Assembly: GCA_963377175.1 (NCBI GenBank)
Contig: CAUJNA010002890.1
Span: 1,558,010 to 1,622,009, forward strand
Reading direction: 5' to 3'
DNA from: Effrenium voratum
Lineage: Eukaryota; Sar; Dinophyceae; Suessiales; Symbiodiniaceae
DNA: 64,000 bases
Numbering within the stretch: position 1 is the first letter of the stretch; every line of letters begins with the position of its first letter. The notes beneath the pieces were generated by a model. That model was given only the letters and a program-made list of their open reading frames with translations, did no database searches and was not told where the DNA came from. Both the position numbers and the translations under genes were made by a program. Below, piece after piece: positions 34,573-46,600 of the stretch.

Positions 34573-37500
34573 CGCGCCTCTCGAGTCCGGCTCGCCGCGT
34601 GGAATCGTCGAATCGCTTCGTCAGGCCGGGTTCGGTCAGACCGGTCAGATCTCCGGTGCCATCCACTCAGGCAGTGAGACATGAATTTTGGGTCTTCCTG
34701 GTTATATTTTTGTTTTGCACTACCAAGAAAGAATGATACCAGTTTGTCCGAACCGCCACTGGAGGTCTGCGGAACCCTGGGCCGGGTCCCGATTCCCCGA
34801 TCCTTTTTGCCCGGGTTCCGTCGGTCTTTCCTGGCGCCTTTCCTAGAGCCCAGAACAAGCGGCACGGTGTTGGGCGCAAAAATATTCACAGCGTGTTGCT
34901 TTCACATCTCGCTCCCCGCCATCCAGTTCCTTAGATGTTTAGTTGTTTGGTGTTTAGTGGTAGTTGGACGTGGTCCTAGTGGTAGTTTCCAGTTAAACTT
35001 GTAGCAGGGGATCTGAGGGCAGCCCAGACATCACGCTCAGAGCTTGTTGGGGAACACAAGAGGCGTCAGTTTTTTGCAGAACTGGGCCCGGCCTTTGACC
35101 ACTTCACTCGAACTCGGCGCGTTAAGAGGGCGCTGGGTCTCGGTCCGGACGCACGTCCGGGTCTCCAAACTTCGGAAACAAGAAAGAGATGCAGCGCCAG
35201 ACGGGTTCTCTCCCGAAGTGGAACTCAATCAATTTCCCTCCTCACTCCCTGAGTTTCTGGACTTTCGATTGGAAGGCAAAAATATATTCGCACTTTTTCT
35301 GGCAAACAGTGGGACGATTGGGTTTTTCTGCGGCCCTGCTCCAACCATAAGGGGAACCCATCAACAGATAACTGTCATATACCCAGGCACCTGCGGACGG
35401 CTCTTGGGATAGGGTCACGTCTTTGCCAAGCAGGCGCCTTGTACTATGTGCATGTTTATTCGGCGACTCCCCCCCTGCAAAAGCACGAGGAGCAATATGT
35501 AGTTGTCCCTTCGGTTTTCCTTTACAACCACTGACGGGCTCTTTGGTACCTCCGAATGATATACGTTCACCGTCAAAATCGAGGCTGTTGGAGTTCCAAG
35601 AAAGGGCTTGAAGCGCAGAGTCGGCTTGTGGGGTGCCACACAATCAAATCAAATCATGATCATGCAGGCGAACGGTTCAGCCTCCGCCACCCTGCCCCGC
35701 AGGGAATTGAGACAACGTGGGATGGGGCGGGGTGGGGGTTGGTGGGGTGGGGTGGGGTGGGGTAGGTGGGTGGTATGTTTCGCGGAGCCAAAGGAAGTGC
35801 GAGCGCACTGTTCATGTCGCATGGATTGTCCAGGAGCAACGTCAACCAACACCTATTTCATGTCCCGGTAGGGGAGTGTCAAACCGTGAGGATTTCAAAA
35901 TACACCCTTAGACGGTTTGACTTGTTCAGGTCAATAATTTCATGTTTCTGTAGAGATGGCTCTCACCCACTTCCTTTCTTCTTTTTTTTCGTGGCGGAGT
36001 TTAGAGGAGTTTGTGTCATATCCCGCAAACAGCTTATGTATATATATATATAGCTTTGATGAATGAACCACCAGGAAATGTGGCGGATCTTTTGGACCCT
36101 GCTGGCTTCAAAACAGAGTCCGTCTCGTGAAAATTGTGGGTTGCTTCGATCCGATCCAGCTGTTTCGGATCAAGCAAAAAAGCTGCACGCCCCGGGCAAA
36201 TTCATGGAGTTGAGCCAAGCTCCAGCGAGTTCAGTTTCCAGCCAAGAGAGAGAAGACCAATCAACGCCCTTTTATGTCCCCGTTCAATCCCCCGCAAAAA
36301 AGAGGATGCCCTCAAGACACACGTGCGCACACACACCCACATACAGTACATTTCGCACCAGCAAACGGCAGTCTCAACTCAAGGCTTTTCTTGGCACATC
36401 GAGCTCCAGATCAACGCATCGCGCTCGCTCCCGTGCTTGGGGTGTTGACTTGCCAACCCTTATTTGCGTAAGGCTTTTTTACTGTGTGTGTGTGCTTCTT
36501 GAGGATACCAGGCGTATTTTGTTTTAAAGGGACATCACAGAAGGACACAATTATAAAATGTGTCCCCCATTTTTAGAAAAACTTATGCATCATTAGGACA
36601 TCACAGAAGGAAAGCAAGCCATTTTTTAAGAAACACCCATACCCTCTTGTCGCGGGAAGCCGCTCCGGGAGCACTGACGACAGCACCTGACGCCATGGGG
36701 CAGGAAGTGTCGCAGCTGCGTCGGGGGTCGCAGATGTCTTTGCCGGTTAGTCCATCTACATACGGGCATGGGTCAAATTAAACCACCAGGGGACCGCAGG
36801 TTTTAGTCCTGGATTCCATTTATGGGCACCTATTTTTGACCCACTGCCATGTACCACTATAGTAGGCAACGATGGCTTTTTTCTTACCTCCAGGTTACAC
36901 ATGTCCCTTGGTAAATTTACCTACTATACTGGAAGCACTGGGTTTGCATGGCAACTATATACTATCCAGAGTCCAGAGGGTGCCAACTGGTCATCAAAGG
37001 ACACGGAGTTGGTTGGGCATTTTCTTTTGCGGGCGGGATTTATCACTTTTGGAGGGGAACACCCCCTATGTTGAAAAAGAACGGTTCACCCTATAGAACA
37101 AAGTGGGTTTGGTTTGAGTCTCGGTGCTGGAGGGACCGGTTCTTAGGGTAGTTCTTCGCTGTGAATTCCTGTTCTCCCTACACAAGGGGCACTTCTTGGA
37201 GTCTCCGCCTTTCACACTTCTTAGCTTCGGTAGCCATTTTGGAGTAGTGACTTGAAATTTCTGGTGGTTTAGAGGTGATCCGGACCTGGTTTCCCATATA
37301 TCCTCTAAAGCCAGGAGTTCAAATCCAAATCCAAACCAGCAATCCCAACCGAGTAAGTGCTACCTGGTGTTAAACGCAGAGGTTTTCTAGACACTCACCT
37401 ACTGAAAAAGTGTCAAAACGGGTCAAAGTACATGTTTAGGAGGTAGGTGACCAAATTTGGACCATGTCTTTTCTGTCTCCCTTCAATACAGCTACCTATC

Positions 37501-38465
37501 AGCGTAATATGAGGGCTGGTCATTTTTTGTATTTTCGTACATGCTGGTTTCGTTTGTTCTGGGAACCTAGGGAGCACCCCCGGGGTTCAACCCCGATTAG
37601 AATAATGGTTGACCCGATTGTGGTGATGAGAAAGTTGATATATGAACTCCAATTGACTTGGTGGTGGCAACTGAATCCCAGGGAATACATTCTTTTGAGC
37701 AATCATGGAGACCGTGTTTGTTCAAGCATGGAAGTGCACACGTTTCGCAAAGGATCCCTTGGTACCTCATACTTGCGGTCAGTTGAATCTGTGTTTGACG
37801 GATTGCCGAAAGAACCAAACCCACAACCACAAGTATTGAGAACCAAGGGTACCCATAACCCATATTTTTTTGGGGAACACAACCTACCTGTTTTTGAACT
37901 CGTACCCCACAACCGTGTTTTCTTTTTTTTTTTAATTGCGTACCAAAGTAGCCTCTGGCCTAACTCCGTCTAGTTGGAGACATACCCTCAGTTGCCCAAA
38001 GCGACTCGACCTTTTGGCCTTTCGGTTTTTCCTTGGCCAAGTTTGAGTGACCCCAAAAGGTGAACGAACCTTGTAGGGGTTGATTCCCCATTCTTTTCAG
38101 CCATCGTTCTTTTCAAAAAGCGATCCCCATTTCCTCAGGGTTTTTTGTGATTTTCATTTTTGTTTCTGGGACCGAACTGGGGCTTTGTGCGTACCCCGTT
38201 GTTCCAGCGAGGCCAAGAATGCGACTGCTGGGCCCGGGCCCCGGAAAAGCCCAGGGGCCTGAGAAATCCGAGCGCCAGGCGTTGGTTGTTTTGGACTTCA
38301 TTTGGTCCCCCAGCAATTGGTGCCAACTTTTACCGTTTTTCTTTTTTGGTTGGGAAGGTCCCCCTACTAAAATAGGACCACAGCAAAAAGTTGGCACCCT
38401 TAATTCACCTCTCAAATCTGGAGGACCTAGACTTCATTTCGTGCCGTTGGACAGAATATCTTACC
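34573..38465. other. Region downstream of HAD copy 2
   Basis: Duplicate of 9,557-13,449 with the same weak exon candidates (35,061; 36,695), GGGGT tract (35,721-35,764) and spliced-leader-like relic (37,227-37,242). If a third tandem HAD gene began here, its N-terminal HAD exon (the 15,8xx equivalent) is missing because homology ends at 40,311. Confidence 0.5.
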
Positions 38466-39631
38466 TTACATCACAACCTGGTAGTACACACGAAGGGAAC
38501 CCTCTGCTTGGTGTAAGCACGCCCAAGGGAACCCTCTGTTTGATGTATCCGCGCCCAAGGGAAGCCTCTGCTTGATGAATCCCACATCACAACATGGTAG
38601 TAAACACGTGTAAGGAAACCCTTTGTTTGATGAATCCCACATCTCAACATGGTAGTAAACACGGGAACCCTCTGTTTGATGAACCCCACATCACAACATA
38701 TTAGTAAACACGTCCAGGGAAACCCTCTGTTTGAGGAACCCCACATCACAACATGGTAGTACACACGCTCAAGGGAACCCTCTGCTTGATGTACGCACGC
38801 CCAAGGGAACCCTCTGTTTGATGAACCCCACAGCACAACATGGTAGTAAACACGTCCAAGGAATCCCTCTGTTTGATGAATCCCACATCTCAACACGGTA
38901 GTAAACACGCCCAAGGGAACCCTCTGGTTGATGTAAGCACGCTCAAGGGAACCCTCTGTTTGATGAACCCCACATCACAACATGGTAGTAAACACGTCCA
39001 AGGAATCCCTCTGTTTGATGAATCCCACATCTCAACACGGTAGTAAACACGCCCAAGGGAACCCTCTGGTTGATGTAAGCACGCTCAAGGGAACCCTCTG
39101 TTTGATGAACCCCACATCACAACATGGTAGTAAACACGTCCAAGGAATCCCTCTGTTTGATGAATCCCACATCTCAACACGGTAGTAAACACGCCCAAGG
39201 AAACCCTCTGCTTGACGCAAGCACACCCAAGGGAACCCTCTGTTTGATGAATCCCACATCACAAAACACGTCGAAGAACACCCTCTGTTTGATGAATCTC
39301 ACATCACCACATGGTAGTAAACACGCCCAAGGGAACCCTCTGCTTGATGTAAGCACGCCCAAGGGAACCATCTGTTCGATGAACCAGACATCACAACATG
39401 GTAGTAAACACGTCCAAGGCAACCCCCTGTTTGATGAATCCCACATCACAACATGGTAGTCAACACGCCCAAGGAAACCCTCTGCTTGATGTAAGCACGC
39501 CCAAGGGAACCCTTTGCTTGATGAACCCCACATCACAACATGGTAGTAAGCACGTCCAAGGAAACCCTCTGTTTGATGAATCCCACATCACAACATGGTA
39601 GTAAACACGCCCAAGGAAACCCTCTGCTTGG
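38466..39631. repeat. Minisatellite, second copy, one unit shorter
   Basis: Same 71/142-bp array as 13,450-14,757 but lacking one 142-bp unit next to the segment beginning CAGCACAACATGG (about 38,830-38,860). Confidence 0.92.
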
Positions 39632-40311
39632 TGTTTTACAGGGTGCTTGGGCTGACTGAAAAGGCGTTTTGCTGATGGTCAAAAACCCGAGGTGTGCGTT
39701 TCGCCTTCGCGAAAGCGCGACTTTCGGGATATATATATATATACATACGTTTGTCCAGCCCCGCCCCCCCCCATCCCCCTCCGTTGCAAAAGGAATGGCG
39801 GGTGTTGATGGGTACCTGGAGTCTCCTTCTGACCCTTAAAAAGTGGTTGGTCACTACCCAAAATGGGGTCATTGGCCCATTTTTGAAGGGTCAGACGGAG
39901 ACTCCTGGAAGACTTACCCGATTGGCCTTTGGGGTGACGAAACATGGACCAACAAGAGAAAACACCAATACCAAGCGAAACTCACCATAAAACGGGTCAA
40001 AAGAAAATGTTTAAAACCACCAAGGGTCACGGAGACTCCAGGGTATACCAAGCTTTGGGTGTGGTGCCTGGATGTTTTCAGGTGTCATCAGACTTGGACC
40101 GGGACCAGGCGGTTCAGGTCCAAACCATGGCACGGAGCTCAGAATAAAACCAGCTCGATCGGCCGGCAGGGGGAAAATTTACGTGGCTGTGGGTCAAAAC
40201 CAATGGTACCATTTTGGGGTAGGTGCACTGCGGGTACGAGCTTTTGACCCATGGCCACGTCACCGTTCTCGGCAAGTTTTGTGTGTTGCGATGTGTTTTG
40301 TTTCTTCTTTT

Positions 40312-41731
40312 TTTTCTCCGGTTTGTTGGCTCTGTTCATATTTAGTGGGGGTGCAAAAAATAAAAGCACAGTTGTTGGTTTGGTGATATTGAGGATGTTT
40401 GTTGGTTTTTTGGTTCTGTTCGGTTTTGGAAGGGGGCTGCAAAGAACATACGTTGATTGAACATCGAAGCAGGGTGACGCAGCCTTCGAAGCAAGGCACT
40501 TTGGAACACAATGCATGGCAAGCAAGTGAACGTGGTGTACAGATCTGCCCCAATCCGTTGACTCCATACCAGTCTTACACGACTGGCGTGTCTTTGGTTG
40601 AGGCTGTCCTTATCTTTGTGGTGTTAAAGGGAAACCATAGTGGACGCATTGTTTTCGTTTTTTTGGGGGGCGTGTCCTGAAAAAGAAAGAAATACCCATA
40701 TGGTGTTGTTATATCTTTGTCGTGTTTGTAGGGTAGCCTATTTTGTGTTGCTGGAAAAGGTCAACATGGCTGACCTTGTTTTGGCAAGTTGTTTTCCCTC
40801 AGAAATACGGGGGTATGCCTTATCTTTAAAGGGTCATGGAGACTTCAGGTTGTTGGTTTTGAGGCTGGATACCCGTTTGGGGGTTGCCTGAAAGAGAAAC
40901 CAAATGTCTCAAAGTAGGGATCTTTTTCTGGTAGATATTTAGGGAAACCAAAAAGAACCCAACCAATGGGGGTATTTTGAAACCCCCACTGACCAGGTAT
41001 GCAGACATTTTCCATGGCTTTGTTGGTTTCGTAACAAACAGCTTCCTTGCCTCCCTGCCTGAGCTCGAGTCACAAATGGGGGTTGATCGATTGGCGCCAA
41101 ACTGATGGTCACTTGTCCAGTGGTCAAAGCCATCTTTTTGGCGGTTTCCGGTTCCCATTACTTCCATTTGCTGAAACGAGTATGTGTTATTTTCCTTGTT
41201 TTGAAGGGAATCAATTTCGCTACTGGACGTATGTTCTCATTTTTCCGGGGGGCACACGCCAGTGGACGATTAAAACCACGCAAAGAGGCACCCTTATCAA
41301 GGCCGAGCCACACAAAAATATGTAAACAGCTGAATCTTGGTGTAGCTTGAGGGCGCAGGCAATGTTGGAGTTGGGGTTGGAAAGGGTTCGCTGGGAAACC
41401 CTGCAACACATGTATCTGGGCATGTGTCAAAATAGGGGGACACCCAAAATGGGTGGTGTCCTTCACGACACACTTAGAGGGGGCCCATCAAAAAAAACAG
41501 CGCACGCCTACATGGAGTCCCTGCTTGGATGTTCGATTCGCCAAGTTTCAATGGCTGAATGTATACGCCCATACATGAACCCCGAAATGAACCCCCAGTT
41601 GTATGGGTCAATTAGCCGCTAGTTATGGCTTAATTCTGGGAAATCAACCCTCAAAGGGTCCCGAATGGCCATGGGTTCATATATGGACCTATACAATCAG
41701 CCTTTGAAAGTTCGTAAGTTGTTGGTAACCT
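40312..41731. other. Unshared sequence after the duplication breakpoint
   Basis: Begins with T-rich sequence unrelated to 15,436 onward. Contains a possible short exon near 40,471-40,525 (frame GDAAFEARHFGTQ after aagcag) and an element of the CTTCCATTTGCT family starting at 41,161. Nothing recognisable. Confidence 0.4.
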
Positions 41732-41806
41732 ATGGCTTTCTTGCCGCGCGAAGAAGTCCCGGAAGTCCCCGCTCGCCGCTATCTTGGCAACGACGATCCA
41801 ATTTGC
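41732..41806 (+). CDS. Candidate first exon, [19 protein letters not shown]
   Basis: ATG at 41,732 opens a GC-rich frame of 33 codons, starting [19 protein letters not shown] and then NDDPICV, before TAG. Composition is coding-like against AT-richer flanks. Likely donors are TTTGC|GTGG or ATTT|GCGTGG. Its link to the downstream exons is inferred only from order and strand. Confidence 0.4.
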
Positions 41807-43590
41807 GTGGTTGCCCGCCATCCGGCTTCTTAGCTTTTTAGGTTTGTAGTTGGTTTAGTGGTTGGGTTTCCATTCTAGGTTGCCCAGCAGTGCCCTTTTA
41901 CCCTTTTTTGGGGGAGGGTTCCCCTACTAAAATAGACTACAGAAAAAAAAAGTTGGCACCCTTATTCTAATCTCTCTACTGGAGGACCTAGCATTTAACC
42001 CGCATGAAACTTGAAACGTTTAGCAGGCTGTTGGCTTCCCCTCAAAACCACAAAAGTTGGGGTACTTAGAGGGGCAGGGTACTTAGTACATGGGTAATAA
42101 CCCTGCTTGTGACCCACATACCATGGTTATGAGTCTCCGAAGCGGGTTATAAGCAACTACTGACTTCCTAAGTACACCAACCCCGGAACACACGAGCCAC
42201 CCACGTGAGCTTTGCCACGAGACTCAGGTCGACCCTGTGGCCAACCTTCTGGCGAAAGACTTCCCGGTGCATCGCACCGCGGTTTCGCCGCCCGCGGCGT
42301 CAGCGGTCAGTGGCCCAAGCTTTGCGGGGGTTGGCCGGCGTAATACGCCGGCTTCGCGCACCTAGAGTCTCCTTCTGACCCTTGAAAAATGGTTGGTCAT
42401 TACCTAAAATATTGGGGTCATGGACTCCAGGCAGGGGTCATTGTTTGCTCCTAGTTCTCAGTTGGCTCTAGTTCTTGAACATCCTTAGTAGCTGCTTTTT
42501 GTTTGAACCTCATCTCTTACTGTAGCTGCTTCTCACTTCCTGAGCTCCTGGACTTCACACTTTTTGGGAGACCATTTCCGTGGCAAACAACAAGTTTGGA
42601 CTTTTTTGGCCAACCCACTCGAGAAGTGAGGCTTATAGTACCTGGCTCTTTGTTACGGAACTCTAAAGAGTCCTCCTTGCTAGACGCCCCCAAATGCCGC
42701 GACCGCACAAAGGGGCAGGGTGCTTAGTGTAAGTGAGAACAAACGTGGATATATCCCACTTAGGAGACTCACAACCATGGTATGTGGGTTGTAACCATGG
42801 TTGTTAGCCACTCAATGGTATGCTGCCAGACACAGAGACACAGACAGACACACACAGACAGACACACAGACAGACACACAGACAGACACACAGACAGACA
42901 CACAGACAGACACACAGACAGACACACAGACAGACACACAGACAGACACACAGACAGACACACAGACAGACACACAGACAGACACACAGACAGACACACA
43001 GACAGACACACAGACAGACACACAGACAGACACACAGACAGACACACAGACAGACACACAGACAGACACACAGACAGACACACAGACAGACACACAGACA
43101 GACACACAGACAGACAGACAGACACACAGAGAGACACACAGAGAGACACACAGACAGACACACAGAGAGACACACAGAGAGACACACAGAGAGACACACA
43201 GAGAGAGACACACAGAGACACACAGACAGACACACAGAGACACAGAGAGACACAGAGAGACACACAGACACACACAGACACACACAGACACACAGACACA
43301 CACACAGACACACACAGACACACACACAGACACACACAGACACACACAGACACACACAGACACACACAGACACACACAGACACACACAGACACACACAGA
43401 CACACACAGACACACACAGACACACACAGACACACACAGACACACACAGACACACACAGACACACACAGACACACACACACACACAGACACACACACAGA
43501 CACACACAGACACACACACAGACACACACAGACACACACAGACACACACACACACACACTCACACCCACACGCGCACACACACACACACA

Positions 43591-43628
<38 letters not shown>

Positions 43629-46600
43629 GACACACACAGACACACAGACACACACACACACACAGACACACACACAGACACAGACACACACACACAGAGA
43701 CACACACACAGAGACACACACACACACACGCACCAGGTTTCTCAACATCGCCCCATGGTGGGTTTTCCTTTTGTTGTCCTCAAAGAAGCCCACCAAACAG
43801 ACGTTTCACTGTAAAACAGTGCACTTTTCAGGTCCACTTTCCACTGGAGATCCATGTGCCCAATAGCGGGTCCTTTCTGAAGCTCAGGGCAAAATAAGCC
43901 AACAAAGCCAAATGTTGCCCTCACAAATTTGTGGCTTCCTTATTTTGGTTTAATTCAAACGTAGCCCAAAAAGCAAACCCCAACAAAACCCAGTAAAAAA
44001 TACAAGTCCGACAGCAAAAACAGTCAACGAGTCAAAGTCGCGCCGTCCGCCGAAGGCTTGGCCCGAGGAAAAGAATCCGGGCGACGGGCGCGCTCTGAGC
44101 GCCCGCGCATGAGGAAGCAAGCGGGAAGCCATGGAGAAGCAAGCCGCCACCATCATGCGCTTCGGCGGGGTCTTCGGGAACCGGGACATTTCAAGACTGT
44201 GAGTTGGAAAATTGTCTTGTTGCGATGCAACAACTTAGATGAGTGAGGTCAGTATGTTGACCCCATATTAATCCACCTCAGTTTATGAGTAAGAGGGTGG
44301 GGGCCCTCCAAACGTGCTGTGATTCCCCACATTTCGGGCGCACATCATGGATCCTCTCGCAAGTACCTAGTTGTAACCTGGTTTTCACCCTGGTTACAAG
44401 GGCAACTGGGCCTTGCCATAGTTGTAGCTATGTTGAATCTGTTTTTGGGGGAAGTCCAAAGCTCGAAAGGTGTCCCTGTAACCCCAACGCTGACTTTGAA
44501 CAATTCTGAGCCAGTTCTTGGTCGGTGTCCTTCTGGCCTTCTGAAAACAACTCACTGGAAACATGATGCCCTCAGAAAGACTTATCTCGGTCACTGCTTT
44601 TCTTCCATTTTGTTTTGTTGAAACCGTGCGATCAATTTTACTACTGGACATATTTTCTCTTTGCTTCCAGGAAGCATATGAATATGAATCATATGAATAT
44701 GACTTATTCAGAGCCGGAACCCCCTCAACGGTGACTAGTGGACATGAATCCCCATCTAAACCATGTCGGTGAAAGGGTCCCTTCAAATTCACAGAAAGGG
44801 GACAAGCCAAGACAATGCCTTATTTGATTACTCGCTCATCAAAAATTCGGGGCAAAAAACAGAGCGAGCGAGCCATGATAAAGGTCCTCTTACTCCAAAT
44901 GCCTTTTCTGGTGGCTGCTCTACTTGCGATGCCATGAGCGGGAGGGGCACTTTCCACCATGCTTTTTTCACCCGGAATCGGGTGACGCCCGTTTCTTCTG
45001 TGAATCTTGACCCCTGCACGTCATAAAGGGACCTTGTAAATGACAAGTGGGAGGGTATTAACCAGAGGTCAACCTTAAAGTTGCCTGTGTTGGTCTTTTG
45101 CGGTCCTTGAGAAGTAGGGGGGGTTACTGTGGATAGACGCCATTCTGGCAACAGGGGGCCAATCTTTTGTTTTAATGTCTGATAAACCGCTGCCTGGTGG
45201 GGATTGTGTCCATCCACCGTCTGTGGTCTGCCCCGGTGCCCCTTTCTGGTCATCCCAAGGATTGATCAGACCGCCACGCATTCGTCCGTGCAGCAGATTG
45301 AGGACCGCCTTGCGCAGATCCAGGCGTCGGGGCGAAAGTTTGAATCATAAGTCGCTGGACAGTTTGCCAGTATATGTCTATAAATAAATCAGGCCCAGTG
45401 CTTCGAATTACCGCTATAGTAGGTAACCAGGGCAAACCATCATGGAAATCCAGGTAAACCAAACAAAACCATGTTTACCTACTATTGAGGCTTGGTTTTT
45501 GAGTATCCGGCCCCAACACCTGATTCTAATGATTTCGCTTTGCTTCTCCACAGGCAAACGGGCTTTAGCAGGTACGAAGGATGCCCCTGCTGCAAGTGAG
45601 CAAGGACCCCTCCAATCTTCCGTAATGTTCCATGTTTTGTTTTAATAGCATGATAGTGGGGAATATGATTCTAGAACGTCATCCATTCGGACTGCGACCC
45701 AAACACCTTAAAACCCTCGATTGGCAAACCTTGAAAACGACCCACACCCAGCACCCTACAAAAGGAACACGCACACCCGTAGGGCTTGTTTTGTTGCCCC
45801 GCCCTACAAAGACAGACCTGCGATATCTGTTTCCCCCCAACTTACCCTGTTTTGGAGGATGGTTTGTTGAAACAAAAACATGTTTTCCATGGGGAAAATA
45901 CATCCTTTTTGATGGTAAATGGTTGATATGTCATACCTGAAAACCAGGCGCTTTTGTTGTTTTGGAGTTGTTTTTGTTTAAATGTTTTTTTTAGATACAG
46001 GCTAAAAAGCCCGGTTGTTTTCTTTCTTCATTTTTTTCTTCGCGGGCTTAAAGGGGGCGTTTGTTTTTTGGAGTGCTAGAGCAGCTCCGAGCGGCTCCGA
46101 GGCCGCGGGGATCGGCCAGATACCTCTGGTCTTTCTCTGCGTGGCCGGTTCGAAACCCGCCGAGATCTCGGAGGCGCGGGCTTGGAGTCAGTGGAGTCAG
46201 TCGAGGAGTCGATGCTGTGAATGACGTTCACTTTTTAATAATAATAATAATAATAATAGTAATAAGAATAATTATAATATCTATATATATATACATGTAT
46301 ATTGTTTTGGTTGAGTCGAAGAGTCGACGGTTTCAAAGACGCCATTTTTTGTTTGTTGGGGGGGTGATAAAATGAATATGTGGGTTCTTGGGGATCCTTG
46401 GGTTCAGTGTTTGGAACTTCCATGTGTGATTCAGGATGTCGTTTGTTGTTATTTTGCCCGGGCGTATTCGCAAAAGGGGTATCCCAGTGCTTCCAGGCGT
46501 TTCGCCACTATAGTAGGTCAGGAAAACCATCCATGAAGATCCCGAAAGGTTGCCTACTTTTTGGAGCAGGGGGTTCGCTTAGTGGTTTCAAGTGAAAACC

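Larger units (their letters stand above)
25017..40311. repeat. Second copy of the 15.3-kb duplicated segment
   Basis: Matches 1-15,435 in direct orientation with a constant offset of 25,016 up to about 13,840, then 24,874 after loss of one 142-bp minisatellite unit, then 24,876 after a 2-bp longer AT tract. The translated frames outside the minisatellite are identical, implying extremely high identity. The left boundary cannot be defined because copy 1 begins at the window edge. Confidence 0.97.

Noticed and set aside
42769..43897. Long frames of 250-370 codons on both strands (repeating RQTHRQTH / VCLCVC)
   Set aside because: They are translations of the CA/CAGA microsatellite; all frames stay open because the period is a multiple of three.
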